Assembly: GCA_965153355.1 (NCBI GenBank)
Contig: OZ231126.1
Coordinates: forward strand, 100,440,001-100,504,000
Direction: 5' to 3'
Length of the DNA stretch: 64,000 nt
Source: Flaccisagitta enflata
Taxonomy: Eukaryota; Chaetognatha; Sagittoidea; Aphragmophora
The notes below the pieces were generated by a model. The model did not search any database. It had not been told where the DNA came from and worked only from the letters and a program-made list of their open reading frames with translations. Shown piece after piece: positions 47,201 to 58,539 of the stretch (the stretch's first letter is position 1; each line of letters begins with the position of its first letter). Position numbers and translations under genes: made by a program.

Positions 47201-49748
47201 GTAGGCCTCGACGGTATTTCTTCCCGTTTCTTAAAGGATGGTGTTGACCACATTGTTGAACCAATTATTCATATTATTAATATGTCAATTCTCACGGAAG
47301 TAGTCCCGGATGGTTTTAAAAGTGCAAAAGTAGTGCCTCTTTTTAAAAAAGGTTCGAGATTAGATGCTGGTAACTATAGACCAGTGAGCATTTTGCCTGT
47401 TCTTTCTAAACTTTTGGAACGAGCTGTTAACGGTCAATTAAAGGAATTTTTAGAACGGAATGGTTTAATTTACGAAAATCAGTCGGGATTTAGATCAAAG
47501 TACTCGACGGATTCATGTACAATTGGGTTGACAGACTTAATCAAAAAGGAGATCACACATGGTAATGCCGTAGGAATGGTTTTGATAGACTTGGCGAAAG
47601 CGTTTGACACGGTCGATCATGATGTTCTTATTGAAAAAATGAGCGCGATGGGTATCACATCTTTAGATTGGTTTCGCTCATATCTTTCCCAACGGTCACA
47701 GTGTGTAGCAGTTAATGGCACTAATTCTGATTTTATGCCCATTGTATGTGGGGTTCCTCAAGGCAGCATCTTGGGGCCCTTACTCTTTTTAATCTACATC
47801 AACGATTTGCATGTCAGTGTTGGTTGTAAACTCTCTCTTTATGCCGATGACTCGGCTCTGATATTTTCCCATAAGTCCCCAGATGTAGTTGCACGAACTC
47901 TCAGTGATGATCTCAGTCAATGCAAAAAATGGCTTATTGATAACAAATTGTCGTTGCATGTCGGTAAGACAGAATGTATTTTGTTCGGGTCTCGCAAAAA
48001 ATTGAAAGGAGCTGATGATTTTCAGGTGACATGCGATGGACAGCCTGTCAAACGTGTAACATCTGTCAAGTATTTGGGTCTTCACTTGGACAGTGACATG
48101 AAAGGTATTACACATGCCAATTCTGTAATAAAAAAGTGCGCTGGTCGTATCTCTTTTTTATATCGTTGTTCGTCTCAACTGGATTTTCATTGTCGCAAGA
48201 TTCTCTGCTCTGCCCTTATCACCCCATGTCTTGACTATTGTAGCTCCTCATGGTACAGTAGCTTATCAAAAAGTATGCAGAGTAAGCTGGATGTTTTACA
48301 GCGCCGTATGATACGCTTTATTTTCTCTCTTAACCCTTGGGACCACGTAGGAACGGAGAAACTGCGTGAGCTTTCATGGTTGACGATTAAGGATCGTGTG
48401 CAATATTTCAAATTATGCCATGTTTTTAAGATACGCAATGGCTTGGCACCAAAACAGCTTTCCAACGGTTTAACTCTTATCTCAGATTTTCATTCACACA
48501 ACACGCGTGGTAGCTCTTTCAATTACGCCATCAAGGGTCCTGAGTCAGCTTCCCCAGCTACCTTTGTCTTCACGGCTATCAAACATTGGAATGCTCTCCC
48601 ATCCACGTTGAAAGAATCTGGTTCTCTCCCCAAGTTTCGGGAGAAGACCAAGGAGTTTTTATTGTCGTCCTACTAGATTACCGGTATTTGAACCTCTTTG
48701 TACGTTTAAGGAAAAAGAGACACTGCATATTTAGTCACTGTTAGTTACTCTTGTTTTTATTTTTTCTATCATTTTTGTTTTTAAGAGGCTGACTCTTAGT
48801 ATTTATAATTTAACTTTCTGTAAGAGGACCCTGATGGAAATAAGTTGCTAGACGACTTTTTCAGGCTATCCTCCGGTAGGAGCCTACTACTATTTGTACT
48901 ACCGCTTTTACCGAAAATACAATTCAATACAATTCAATTCAATTCAGGACCATCACGTTTGTTGTAAAGAGTGCTCAAATCAAGGCCATAGAATAAGGAC
49001 AAATTGACCATATGACCTCCTGAGCTGACCAGTCTGTCTGCCGCTTTTCTGAGAGAATTTGATCTTTTAAGTAATTTTTCTTCTTCAGCAATCGTAAAGA
49101 ATTCTTTTTGCTGAAATTTGATCTTAGATTTAACATTGCCTTTTGGAAGTCCGGCTTTGTCACATAAAAAGTCGTGGACGGTGTGTCGGGAAAATAAAGC
49201 AATATCTATGTACCTTTTTGCCAAGCGCACATCATCTTTTGACATTATGATTGAATCCTTGGTTAGGAAGATTTGGGTATCTAGAACTGGTTCTAAGATA
49301 CTTCTCACTAGAAAGTGGATCATGGGCAGAGACATTTTTGAGTTAATGAAAGATACAAAAGTGTCGACTTTCGATGTGAAGAAATCTTCAAGAGGAATTT
49401 CATACTACATACTACATACTACATACTACATACTACATTTTCCATGTAGTATGCTGTGAAATAGTAATTGCTTTGTCCTAACCAAGTAGGTATGAAAATT
49501 TTTGTTTCAACTTTTTCAAACCTTGAGGCTGCAAGCGGTAGGTGGTCACAGGTGTAATGGGACACAGCAATTTCAGCGCAAGAACTTTTCATGTAGAGAA
49601 GTTTGGAAAGATCAATGTTTTTATCAAGAGTTACTTCCCAAGATCCAGCTGAGCTAAAATTTTCTTCCGTGAGACCATTTTCCTGTTCGAAATTGTTCAA
49701 AAATATTTGATATGACTCGGTTTCCATGGAAAGATGTGAAAAAGCCAT
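44275..49748 (-). CDS. Penton-like/minor structural protein of the viral block, with a LINE in an intron
   Basis: Three minus-strand coding parts agree in frame: 49748-49437, 49404-48957 and 45020-44275 (501 residues in total). Part 1 begins MAFSHLSMETES and holds GSWEVTLDKNID and an IAVSHY strand, reminiscent of the start of a single jelly-roll penton. Part 2 opens with a segment ending TFVSFINSK and is then mostly helical and charged. Part 3 ends in a hydrophobic strand-like PVVWQQKTYVKLGLKVKP. The 32-bp gap between parts 1 and 2 is a heptamer array with GT...AG ends. The 3.9-kb gap between parts 2 and 3 contains a whole LINE between a weak donor (48956) and an acceptor (45021-45022). It is adjacent to and upstream of the capsid gene. 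Penton identity is inference; this is longer than I would expect for a penton. Confidence 0.5.
45060..48950 (+). mobile_element. CR1/L2-type LINE, nearly full length
   Basis: One frame runs from about 45077 to the TAG at 48674-48676, broken only by a TGA at 45890-45892 inside the endonuclease. Features in order are a hydrophobic N-terminus (MGPLIVLLLLFNQ) and a GDIHPQPGP motif (about 45354), then a PHD-like Cys/His finger (CTVCERAV...CDGCEKWTHVKC, about 45508). The endonuclease has HANVRS, ACETWL and GGGVALF; the reverse transcriptase has NYRPVS, FRSKYSTDSC, LAKAFDTVDHD, GVPQGSILGP and YADD (about 47840). The 3' end carries 'aattcaattcaattcag' repeats. It copies itself by target-primed reverse transcription. 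It sits inside an inferred intron of a minus-strand viral gene; exact ends and target duplication were not resolved. Confidence 0.88.
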
Positions 49749-49771
49749 TTTGTTTGTTTTTTTTCAAACAA

Positions 49772-51420
49772 TTAAATGTTGATTTTCTTTCTTGTAAAAA
49801 ATATCGTTGTAAAGAAAGATGTCTTGACCAAAGATTTTTGATACAGTTGTAATGTTGCTTTGGAAACCTTTTCAACTTGGCTTGCTCTTGTGATGGTGTA
49901 AAACACTGTCGGCTTGCTTCTGAATGCTTTGCCAGTTCGCAAAAATGTTCCTTCAGACGTGTTTTCAATCGAGAAATTGTCCACCGTGATTTTTTCTGAA
50001 TTTGTCCATCCGTTTCTCGTGTCTTTTTCTAGAGCTTCGTAATAAGGACCAATTCTCTTTAATTCAAAGTAGTAAAATTTTTGGTTTTTCAAGGATTCAC
50101 TGTCATTCTCATCTGTAGAGATTGAATAAGTCCAAGGCAGCGTGCTCTTGTCAATCGCGGTAACGGTCCTTATTTTTTGATCAAAGTAAGGATGAAATAC
50201 TGTGTCCGTCTTGTGGAACTGATGCTTTCTTCGTCTTAAAAGCATTTTTGCACCAATTTTGAATTGCAAGGAAGGACGTAAGCTGAAAATTGTGCGGAGC
50301 TTTTCTTGCTTTTGTCTTTGTTCTTTCAAATGGTGCCGCACTAGCAAACAATTGACATGTGATGAAAAATGAGCGGTGTATGGCGAGTGGGTTCCCTCAC
50401 TTGTTTTCAGTGCGGAATGTTTTTGGTTGTTAAATATTGTGCAAGCAAGATGCAGTATGTTGTTGTAACGAAGAGTCTTGAAAAGGAATGCCAGCCGGAA
50501 GAAAATCTGTACAAATTGAAAAAAAAAAAAAAAAAAAAAACAAGATTGGATAAATGGGATACTCAAGCGATGTGTGGGTGGGCAGGGGCGGTATGCTAGG
50601 CCGTTTTAGCATTTTGGACACAGGCAGCAGCGTCATTTGGGTGTTTTATTGTTTAATCATATGCTTGCTTCGTGCACTGTTTGCTCACCTGCTTTAAAGA
50701 TCTTATACATCTCTCAATATTTCCAGCCTTGGGGAACAAAGATGTCTCTGGAAATATTTGTTTTATCCCAATTTGCAACAGCCGAGAATGAAAAGAAGAC
50801 TTAAATTCGCTCCTGGAAACAAAGAAATATGGAATAAGTCACTCGGGGTTACAATACTGTTATGGACTGGTGAGAATGCCATTTGCATCAAGATTTTCAC
50901 TGTTCTTATAAACAAACCCTTTGTCAGAAAGAAAATACAGGTAGCTTTGGCCAGCTGGTGATCCAGATGTGAAGAAACGTAAGCCCTCTTCAAAGGTGGC
51001 AATTGTTTCCTTTGACAAAGTGTTGGCGATATTTTTGGCGAATACCAGTCTACTAGCAGAATCCATCAAAGCAAGAATCACAGATTTTCCTTCATTTTTT
51101 TGCTTGAAATTTTTGGGTAAAAACATTAAATCTCCAACTAAGATGTTCAAACTGGAGAAATTTATATAAGATCTCCGTTGAATTGCACGATTTTCCCCAT
51201 GTAAAAGTCTTTTTTCATAGGAACGGCTTATTTCTGAGAGCGATTGTTGGTACTGTTCTATTTGGGATTTTGATGCTTTGAAAATTCTCGAATCATTCTT
51301 CGCAGCCGCGAAAATGCGATCAGTTCCATTTTCAAGGAATAGATGAGATGTTGGGTCACGATAGGATTTAGAAAGGTATCTGGCAATGTTCAAATCGTCA
51401 TTGAAACTGAAATCTCCCAT
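49772..51420 (-). CDS. int: Retroviral-type integrase of a Maverick/Polinton-like element, three exons
   Basis: Exons are 51420-50918, 50812-50689 and 50506-49772, joined by two GT-AG introns in agreeing phases (453 residues, no stop). ATG 51420 was chosen because the frame upstream has no other ATG. The core has the first catalytic Asp in VGDLMFL (about 51140), the second in FLSDKG at the very end of exon 1, and the catalytic Glu in AGNIER in exon 2, a DD(34)E spacing. Exon 3 opens with a Phe/Leu-rich segment, has FNNQKHSALKTSEGTHSP typical of these integrases, and then a C-terminal binding domain (FKIGAKMLLRR). It inserts viral DNA into the host genome. Intron 2 contains a 20-bp poly-A (plus strand) and a fragment of the hairpin repeat family. 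No N-terminal HHCC finger was recognised. Confidence 0.85.
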
Positions 51421-51456
51421 GTATGTATATGCAAAAAAAAAATGAGACAATAGAAA

Positions 51457-52230
51457 TTAACACAGGGAACGAATTTTTATGCATGGGATCAATGAACGCT
51501 TAAAACGAATGAGTCTGACCACATTTTTAAGCAACATTTTATCGTCCATCGTAAATCTAGATTTTTCATGGTCGCGTTTTGAGCGATGCTGCATGTAAGA
51601 AAAAAGATGGTTTTGGTTTAATGTCAAAGCCGCAATCACCTTATTGAGAGGCATGGAAATGTCTTTAAATCTTCCATGGTAATAGAGAATTCTGTTTTTA
51701 TCTAAGTGAATTCTTCTATCCATCGATTGTGGGCCATTAATCGATGGATATTTAAGGTAATTTAGTAGTGTTTGCGCTACATGTGAAACCTTTTGGTTTG
51801 GAAACCGAACGTTGGCTTGAGCGCATAAAGTTTTCATCAGCTGCATCGATTTTCCAATTAAAGGAGACGCAATCTTTTTCTTTTCCTTTACTTTGTTTTT
51901 TTTTGTTTCTTCGTCGTCTTCTTCTTCTTCTTCTTCTTCTTCTTCTTCTTCTTCTTCTTCTTCTTCTTCTTCTTCTTCTTCTTCTTCTTCTTCTGTCCCT
52001 TCCTCCTCTGTTTCTTCTTTTGTTCCTTCCTCCTCTGTTTCTTCTTCTTCTTCTTCTTCTTCTTCTTCTTCTTCTTCTTCTTCTTCTTCTTCTTCTTCTT
52101 CTTCTTCTTCTTCTGTTCCTTCCTCTTCTTCTGTTCCTTCCTCTTCTTCTGTTCCTTCTTCTTCTTCTGTTCCTTCCTCTTCTTCTCCTTCTTCCTCTTC
52201 CTCTTCCTCATGTTTTTCAGTTGTTTTCAT
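51457..52230 (-). CDS. Acidic-repeat protein with a conserved-looking C-terminal domain, unknown
   Basis: ATG 52230. The first ~110 residues are nearly all Glu with Thr and Lys, encoded by a (TTC)n microsatellite. Then comes a Lys-rich bridge and about 130 ordinary residues (from IASPLIGKSMQLMKTLC to the end) with no transmembrane segment. The ATG overlaps the stop codon of the upstream gene by the sequence ATGA. It ends 36 bp before the integrase start. The basic C-terminal part might be a DNA or capsid-binding protein, but no family is recognised. Confidence 0.5.
   Translation of the reverse strand: MKTTEKHEEEEEEEGEEEEGTEEEEGTEEEEGTEEEEGTEEEEEEEEEEEEEEEEEEEEEEEEETEEEGTKEETEEEGTEEEEEEEEEEEEEEEEEEEEEEEEEDDEETKKNKVKEKKKIASPLIGKSMQLMKTLCAQANVRFPNQKVSHVAQTLLNYLKYPSINGPQSMDRRIHLDKNRILYYHGRFKDISMPLNKVIAALTLNQNHLFSYMQHRSKRDHEKSRFTMDDKMLLKNVVRLIRFKRSLIPCIKIRSLC
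51913..52200. repeat. (TTC)n microsatellite
   Basis: About 290 bp of TTC/CTT with TCC and TGT interruptions, coding for poly-Glu on the minus strand. Confidence 0.95.
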
Positions 52231-52344
52231 TGTTTGTTTTTTTTTGTTTCTTTGTTTGGCTTTATGTTTTTCTTTTTTGTAATTCTTTCATCATTGTTAC
52301 TTTTTTGTTGTCGTTTTTCATTTTTATTTTCGTAAACTTTGTTT

Positions 52345-52426
<82 letters not shown>

Positions 52427-52440
52427 CGTTGTCGTTGTCG

Positions 52441-52488
<48 letters not shown>

Positions 52489-52967
52489 GCATTGCTGGTC
52501 GATGACTCTATCTCATTTTCCCCACCACCACCTGATATGAAATTCTGATTTGCTGGGGTGTAGATTTTCCTAGTTTTTTGCAATTCTTTTTCTCTCTGCA
52601 TTCTTAATACAAGTTGTTGTATTAATTCGATTTGTTCCTCGTTTGATTTTTTGTCTGAATTTTTCAATATTTGTTGAATTTGTGAATGAAAATCAATTGG
52701 TGAAGTTGTTCTTTCGTTTTCTTCACATGAATTTTGTTTATTTTTAGTTTTCATGTCTCCCTGACCCAATTGTTCTTGTTGCGTTTGATTAGAGTTTTTT
52801 TCAGGATTAGGTCTCAAATTTCTAATACATAGTATTAGTAAAGAACTTAAATCTGTTTGATGAATTAGAAAATGTCTAAAAAAGAACTTTTCTTTTTCTA
52901 AGCTGTCCAAGTCATTTGATATGGTGATCAGTCTTTTTTCATCTCTTTTTGCCAGATTGTCATTCAT
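52227..52967 (-). CDS. Poly-Asn protein of unknown function
   Basis: ATG 52967 begins an N-terminal domain of about 160 ordinary residues (helical, with Gln/Glu/Lys-rich segments such as SNEEQIELIQQLVLRMQ). A poly-Asn tract of about 50 residues from (GTT)n and a Lys/Asn-rich tail follow. The stop TGA overlaps the ATG of the next gene. Nothing recognised. Its place in the minus-strand cluster suggests a viral gene. Confidence 0.45.
52345..52489. repeat. (GTT)n microsatellite
   Basis: About 145 bp of GTT with three GTC units in the middle; poly-Asn codons on the minus strand. Confidence 0.95.
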
Positions 52968-53602
52968 CCCGTTTGCCTGCTGTATTGTTGTTTTTGAGGT
53001 AGTGAGATAAGAGCAAGGACAGTGGTTTCAAAAAAAAAAATAGCAAAACCTGTCGATGTCTGTAGATTACAAGTTTAATCGTTACGTTTTTTAAGCCTTA
53101 GGGCTGTAATTTTTTAGCCTTATTTAAGACCTTACAGTTTAGCATTTAGATTAACAGGCTGTGGTTTAAAAGCTAAATCTAGGTTCGTGTGTAAGATACG
53201 GACCTCATGGTTCATGTCTTGATTTACAGAACACCAACATTTTTTTTTCTTTTTTGAGGCCTCTGTCTAAACAAAACCAGGTTGATATAATATCTACAGC
53301 TAAAGTTTGGCTTTTTGACAAAACTTTTGTCTATATAACGGAACATCCCATGCAATTTCTTGTATCTTTGATCAATTTTATTGTTGTTTTTTGACAGAAC
53401 TAGCTTGCTGAGGTGTTTTCTTTTTCTTTCTAATCGTGTAGGTAGTGATAAATTTGGATATAGATAGAAAGAAACAAGTTACCTATTGATATAACAACGA
53501 ATAAATCCGGGGTATTACAATGTTTGTTGAGGTGTGGAAGGGTGGGGGTGGGGGGAGGGACGGATGAGGGGAATGGAGAGGGGTAGTTGACATGTAGGCA
53601 AA
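52968..53602. other. Gene-free stretch
   Basis: AT-rich with several homopolymer runs; no frame could be supported. It ends at the (GAA)n run that encodes the poly-Ser tail of the next gene. Confidence 0.6.
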
Positions 53603-53636
53603 TTATGTAGAAGAAGAAGAAGAAGAAGAAGAAGAA

Positions 53637-53667
<31 letters not shown>

Positions 53668-54253
53668 TTGGTTTGACGAACCAATCAAAGCACTGGTATG
53701 CTAAAAAGCGCATAAACTTGACTTGGGCCGAATCAACAACAACTGTTTCAGGCAAATTCGCATGAAATGGAAGAGCGCATGCGTTTTCAACTGTGGTAAC
53801 AGTCATTCGTTCCATTGTATCTAACAACAATGCAATCCAATCCTGTAAATCCGGAACATCATTATGTCCTGTCGCGTACCAAAATAACAAAGGATAGAAA
53901 AGTTGGTGGGAAAAGTGAGCTGTACTCTGCTTTCCAATAAGTCTCCCAATTGTTTGGAAATAGGAATGTGCGCGTTGCTTTAACACGCATGATCTAGCTG
54001 CTGATTCAAGCCTCAGTTGTATTGATCCTGCGGGCGAATCCGAACTTAACGAGGGGTAAGTGGGTATCCCCCCCAAGTACTCGTACGTCACGGCACTTCC
54101 CAAAATCGATTCAAAAGAGGCGAAAAAAAGAACTCGTCCTGTTTTGCCTGTGAAACACTTGTTTAGGTTTTTAAACACAGATGGAAAAAAGCGTTTTGAT
54201 TGTTTGTGTTTGCCGTCATGAGTACGTTCCCCATTTTTGTTTGAGTATAACAT
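53603..54253 (-). CDS. Unknown viral-block protein, 216 residues
   Basis: ATG 54253 opens an uninterrupted frame with a basic N-terminus, a mixed globular-looking body (YEYLGGIPTYPSL, FYPLLFWYATGHND, QDWIALLLDTMERM) and a poly-Ser tail of about 18 residues from a (GAA)n microsatellite at 53607-53660. The tail may be a late extension: the ordinary sequence ends at FVKPT. It lies 48 bp downstream of the three-exon gene on the same strand. No family recognised. Confidence 0.5.
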
Positions 54254-54301
54254 TGTTATCTCAACTATGTCATTCTGGACCGTTTTGACAGCTTGAGAAC
54301 T

Positions 54302-55155
54302 TTATTTTTCTCTGTATGAACCAACGGCGCAACCTAATTCAAACAGGAATGTTTTTAACATCTCCCTATCTTCTGTGATCGGCGTTTTTTGAATGTAACT
54401 CTTAATCACATCCGGATCGTCGGTCTGAAGACTGTTGACGTCGCTGAATTTGTCCGAGCAGGCATGCTTCACGTCTCCGTACCTGATTGTGATAAAAGAT
54501 GAACAGAATAGAATATTCAAAGAACAAAAGAATGAATAAGTGAATTAAAACAAAAACAAAAACAAAAAAAAAACAAATTATGGTACAAAAGAAATATAAT
54601 GACTGCATGATTGAGCTACTAAAGAATTTAATGAATGAATGAATGAATGAATGAATGAATGAATGAATGAATGAACAAATGAACGAATTAATGAATGAAT
54701 GAATCAAATCAGTATTTTACCTATTGCAAGGCTTGCATCGATCTTTTTTCATAGCCACGTCCGGCCCAAAACAGTTTCCAACCTCCCTCGCATGATTTTC
54801 GCAGTCAGGGATACGACTCCAAACTGCTGGTCTTTTGCCTCTTTTCATTGAACAACCTTGAATGTCAATACATATAAATACTAAATGCTTTGTTGACCTT
54901 TATATGGGTTCCTGCCCTTACACTTGCGAGCACTCAAGCTAGCTTGGTATCGATATAAAAATGTATTCAGGATTTTAGACAGCTCTTACCCACACCGCTG
55001 TGATGAAAATTTTGGGACACGAAGATTGGTGGCAATGGATCTTTTTCTTTTATGGCCACATCTTCAATATCTTTGTCCACGACACGCTCACTGAAGCGAT
55101 CCATATTCGGGGTATCGTGTTCGAAACGATTGATGGTTAGTATTCCTTCGTTCAA
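54302..55155 (-). CDS. Three-exon Cys-containing protein of unknown function, 160 residues
   Basis: Exons are 55155-54990, 54856-54721 and 54482-54302; both introns are GT-AG with matching phases. Exon 1 ends at a GTAAGA donor; reading through it would give a false P-loop-like GVGKS. Exon 2 is Cys-rich (IPDCENHAREVGNC then CKPC), and exon 3 adds another Cys and ends in a helical region. The pattern could bind zinc. Intron 2 contains a (GAAT)n microsatellite. An earlier exon is possible. It is the first gene recognised at this end of the minus-strand cluster. Confidence 0.55.
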
Positions 55156-57456
55156 ATTTTAATTCTTGTAGCCTACGCTTTTCCACCTTGTCGGCCACAT
55201 GGTGCTGGCCAATTTGGGCATCGAGGCCAGCAGATTCCTGATAGTTATGAAACAAAAAGAAAAGATAGGCGTTGTTGCCATAAGAAATAGGTCTTGTTTC
55301 TTTCTACTAGTTCTGTCAAGAAAGAGAACAAAAAAAAAGATCAGAGACACAGTGATGAAACTTTTTTTCTTAAATTTGATCTTTTTGAAGAACATATTCA
55401 ATTCATATTTTTTTCGTAGAAATAGAAATTCTAACGGAGAAAAGATTCAAATAATGATTATGATTGATTTGTTTTGAAAATCGATAAGAAATATACTTTT
55501 TGAGAATTTCAAGGAATTTTGGTGCAAAACAAATATTTTTCTTCTAAATTTTTATTGTTTGATTACAAAAACTACAAGATGTAAATGAATTTTTTTCTTA
55601 CATGTTGTTGATTTGGTGGGTGTAAGCTGGTGGCGTGACAATTTCCTCCTCCTCCTCCTCCTCCTCCGAGTCATAGTGAAGCTACTCCCGCGAGTCCCGC
55701 TCGCTGTGATTCGACTGCCCTAATTTCATAGTGTAATCATGGGTCATGATTTCATATACCATTTCCATACATGGAATCACCTCTAAGATTCCACTAGGCT
55801 AGTGGAGGATGGAGGAGGGAGGAGTTGAAGGAGGAACTCCTCCATGTAATCATGTACTTGTTAAGGGCATGTAATCATGAAAGAGGAATCACTTTTTTAA
55901 CCATCCTAACAAAATTAGTAACTAGTTATGCATCAACTTACAAGAAGAAAGTAACCAATATGCATAAGAAGAACTTTTATTCCATACCCAAGTGCTCAAT
56001 GATTAATTAAGTACAGTTGAACCTTGCTTCAACAGACCTGCCACTAACGGAATTCCGCCTACAACAGTTGCAAATCCATAGTCCCTACAAGTTAATTTCT
56101 TTTTTTTTCTTTGGTTGGCAATAAGAAAATGAAAAAAATAATTGCCATGATTATTAGTGTGAAATCATAAAGATGAGATCACCTCTTTATGGTCAAAACG
56201 CTACTAACAGACGAAGTACCTTCACCCTAACTTTGTGTTATTCCTCATGGTATCGAGAAAAAAAACAACCCTAACAACAAATCAACCCAAATCAAACCCT
56301 TAGATCATAGAATGCGCCATGATTTTCCATGCATCTAAGCATTTGTCAATGGCCCCTTTGGAGCTGCTGCCAAAAAAGTGTTTATAATACTTTCATGCAT
56401 CTCACCATAATAATGTTAACAGTCAACAGCGTTCAAGTATCGCATTAAACATCATTAAGCACCCAATGACATTTGCAAAATGTTTTGGACGCCTTGTTAG
56501 GATATCTACATTGTTCAATTTAGTTGCTTTCAGTCATTACATCATCAGTAGGAAACAACTGATGGAAACTAGAGGCGGAAGAGAGTGAGAGATGCAGTAA
56601 ATAAAGAGTACAAAGTCAAGAGTGAACCAGAAAGATCAATTAAAACTAAAGGGTGGTACAAAATGATTATCAATTAGCATTTTATTGAACCTTCCTTTCT
56701 CCAATCATTGATTCATTAATTCAATCAGTCCTGCAGTCATTCATTTGTTTGTTTGTTCATTCGTTCACTTGTTTATTCGTTTGTTTGTTTCTTCATACGT
56801 TTTTTCGTTTATCATTTTGTTTGTTTGTTAGTTCGTTTGTTCTTTCGTTTGTTTGTTCCTTCATTTATTTGTTCATATTGATTCACTCATTCAGTTCTAA
56901 ATCATAAGAAATGAGGTAGAAAATATTTAGTTTTAACTTTCCTTCATTCCTTCAATACGAGGCAAAACAAAATGAAATCATTGTGACAGCTGATTTCACT
57001 TGCAACATGACCGAGTAGGTTAATAAGGTGTGCCGTGTGAATCGTCTAATGAACACGCTACCCGACCAACTGACCATTTAACGCTGTCAGTTATAGAGAT
57101 GCTTTGAATCACCTAAAAAAGGAAAGTAGGAAGGGAGGAAGAAAGAAACAAAAAGAGGAAGAGAGGAAGAAAAGAAGAAAGGAAGAAAGGAAGAAAGGAA
57201 GGAAGAAAGGAGGATAGGAAGGAATTTATTAGAAATTGAAGCTTCATTCATATCTTTAGTCATCACTACCCTGAGCGATTGATCAAGAACAGAGAATCCC
57301 TGGCATGAACGAAGGTCACAGCTGATTTTGCGATCATCGTTAATCATCGAAAAATTGGTAAGATTTCATCATGACTAATAGTCGCAAAAGCGTTACATGG
57401 TCAGCGGTACCCGATGCCCCTAAGTTAGTGTGTGTGTGGGAATGAGATTATGAGAG
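55156..57456. other. Gene-free stretch with a partial pogo-like MITE
   Basis: No gene supported. At 56012 'TACAGTTGAACCTTGCTTCAA' and a following 'gaattccgcctacaacag' resemble the left half of the MITE at 41195-41371; no right end was found. Low-complexity runs include (CTC)n near 55650, GTTT-type runs at 56740-56880 and GGAA-type runs at 57120-57225. Confidence 0.6.
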
Positions 57457-57975
57457 GGGCAGCAGCCCCGGAGGGGCCGATGACCTATGATTCCACATAG
57501 GACAATTTTCTCCGGTTTGAGAAGCTGGTTTGGAGGGCTGGGAGGCCTGATTTTGGCTCTGAAAGGTCTGATATAGGGTGTGAGAGGCGTGGTTTGGGGT
57601 CTGAGAGGCTTGATTTGGGGTTTGAAAGGCCTTATTTGGGTCTGAGGGGTCTAATTTGGGGTCTGAAAAGCCTGACATGGGGTCTGAGGCCTGATTTGGA
57701 TCTGAGAGGCCTAATTTGGGGTCTGAGAAGCCTGATCTGGGGTCTGGGAGGCCTGATTTGGGGTCTGAGAGGCCTGATTTAGGTCTGGGAGGCCTGATTT
57801 GAGGTCTGAGAAGCCTGATCTGGGGTCAGAAAGGTCTGATTTGGAGTCGAAAAGGCCTGATTCGGGGTCTGAGAGGCTTTATTTGAGGCTGGGGGGGGAC
57901 GGACGGAAAACGGAAACCGGAGAAAATTGCCCTATGTGGAATCATAGGTCATCGGCCCCTCCGGGGCCGCTGCCC
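57457..57975. mobile_element. MITE with terminal inverted repeats and internal minisatellite, copy A
   Basis: Ends are inverted copies of about 63 bp: GGGCAGC(A/G)GCCCC then 'ggaggggccgatgaccta', 'tgattccacatagg' and 'caattttctccggtt'. The interior is a degenerate ~21-bp minisatellite around 'aggcctgatttggggtctga'. Copy B at 60387 shares both the outermost end and the interior repeat type. About 55 bp left of the left end ('ggtcagcggtacccgatgcc') also matches the right flank of copy B. Confidence 0.75.
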
Positions 57976-58190
57976 AAAAAGGGGAGGAGCAATGAGTAGA
58001 TGAATAACTGAGGGATAAACATTCCAAGAGATAGAAAGACAGACAAACACAACAAGGCACAGACTGAGAAACACAGACACAGGCAGACAGACAGACAGAC
58101 AGACAGAGAGACATATAATCACTAAAGGCGGCTATCGAATACTGGAAAAAAGTCGTAAACATATGTAATCAAGCTCAAAAATCTCAGGTT

Positions 58191-58195
<5 letters not shown>

Positions 58196-58258
<63 letters not shown>
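58196..58258. repeat. (AC)n microsatellite
   Basis: About 62 bp of AC dinucleotide. 57976-58195 and 58259-58380 show no gene. Confidence 0.95.
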
Positions 58259-58259
<1 letters not shown>

Positions 58260-58383
58260 TACACCCACTAAAAGAAAAATAAAAGATAGCAACATTTTTT
58301 TTAACACCCACAGATGCATTCACGAGCATACACATTAGCAATTTACTTTTTGGTTAGATTGAGAGGGAAGGTTTTTTAATCAT

Positions 58384-58460
58384 GTTTAGGTGTACCAAAG
58401 CACCTGTTTAACTGGCCATGTCCGTTGGTTGGTTGGTTGGTTGGTTCATCGGTTGGTCGA
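58384..58460 (-). repeat. Hairpin + tetranucleotide repeat copy
   Basis: Stem 'aggtg...caaagcacct', then 'ccatgtccg' and (TTGG)n. Same layout as the copy near 59610. Confidence 0.6.
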
Positions 58461-58539
58461 GAAGTTATTTTTTTCAATTTTGATACCTGTGAGAAATCAT
58501 TGATACCATCGAGGATTTTAAGTATGATCGCGGAGAGAC

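Noticed and set aside
54967-55030. P-loop-like GVGKS that might indicate the missing packaging ATPase
   Set aside because: The residues come from reading past a good GTAAGA donor, the spacing of a Walker A motif is not met, and the spliced frame continues well without them.
57448-57999. ORFs with repeated (L/R)GLIWGLR units
   Set aside because: Encoded by the minisatellite inside MITE copy A.
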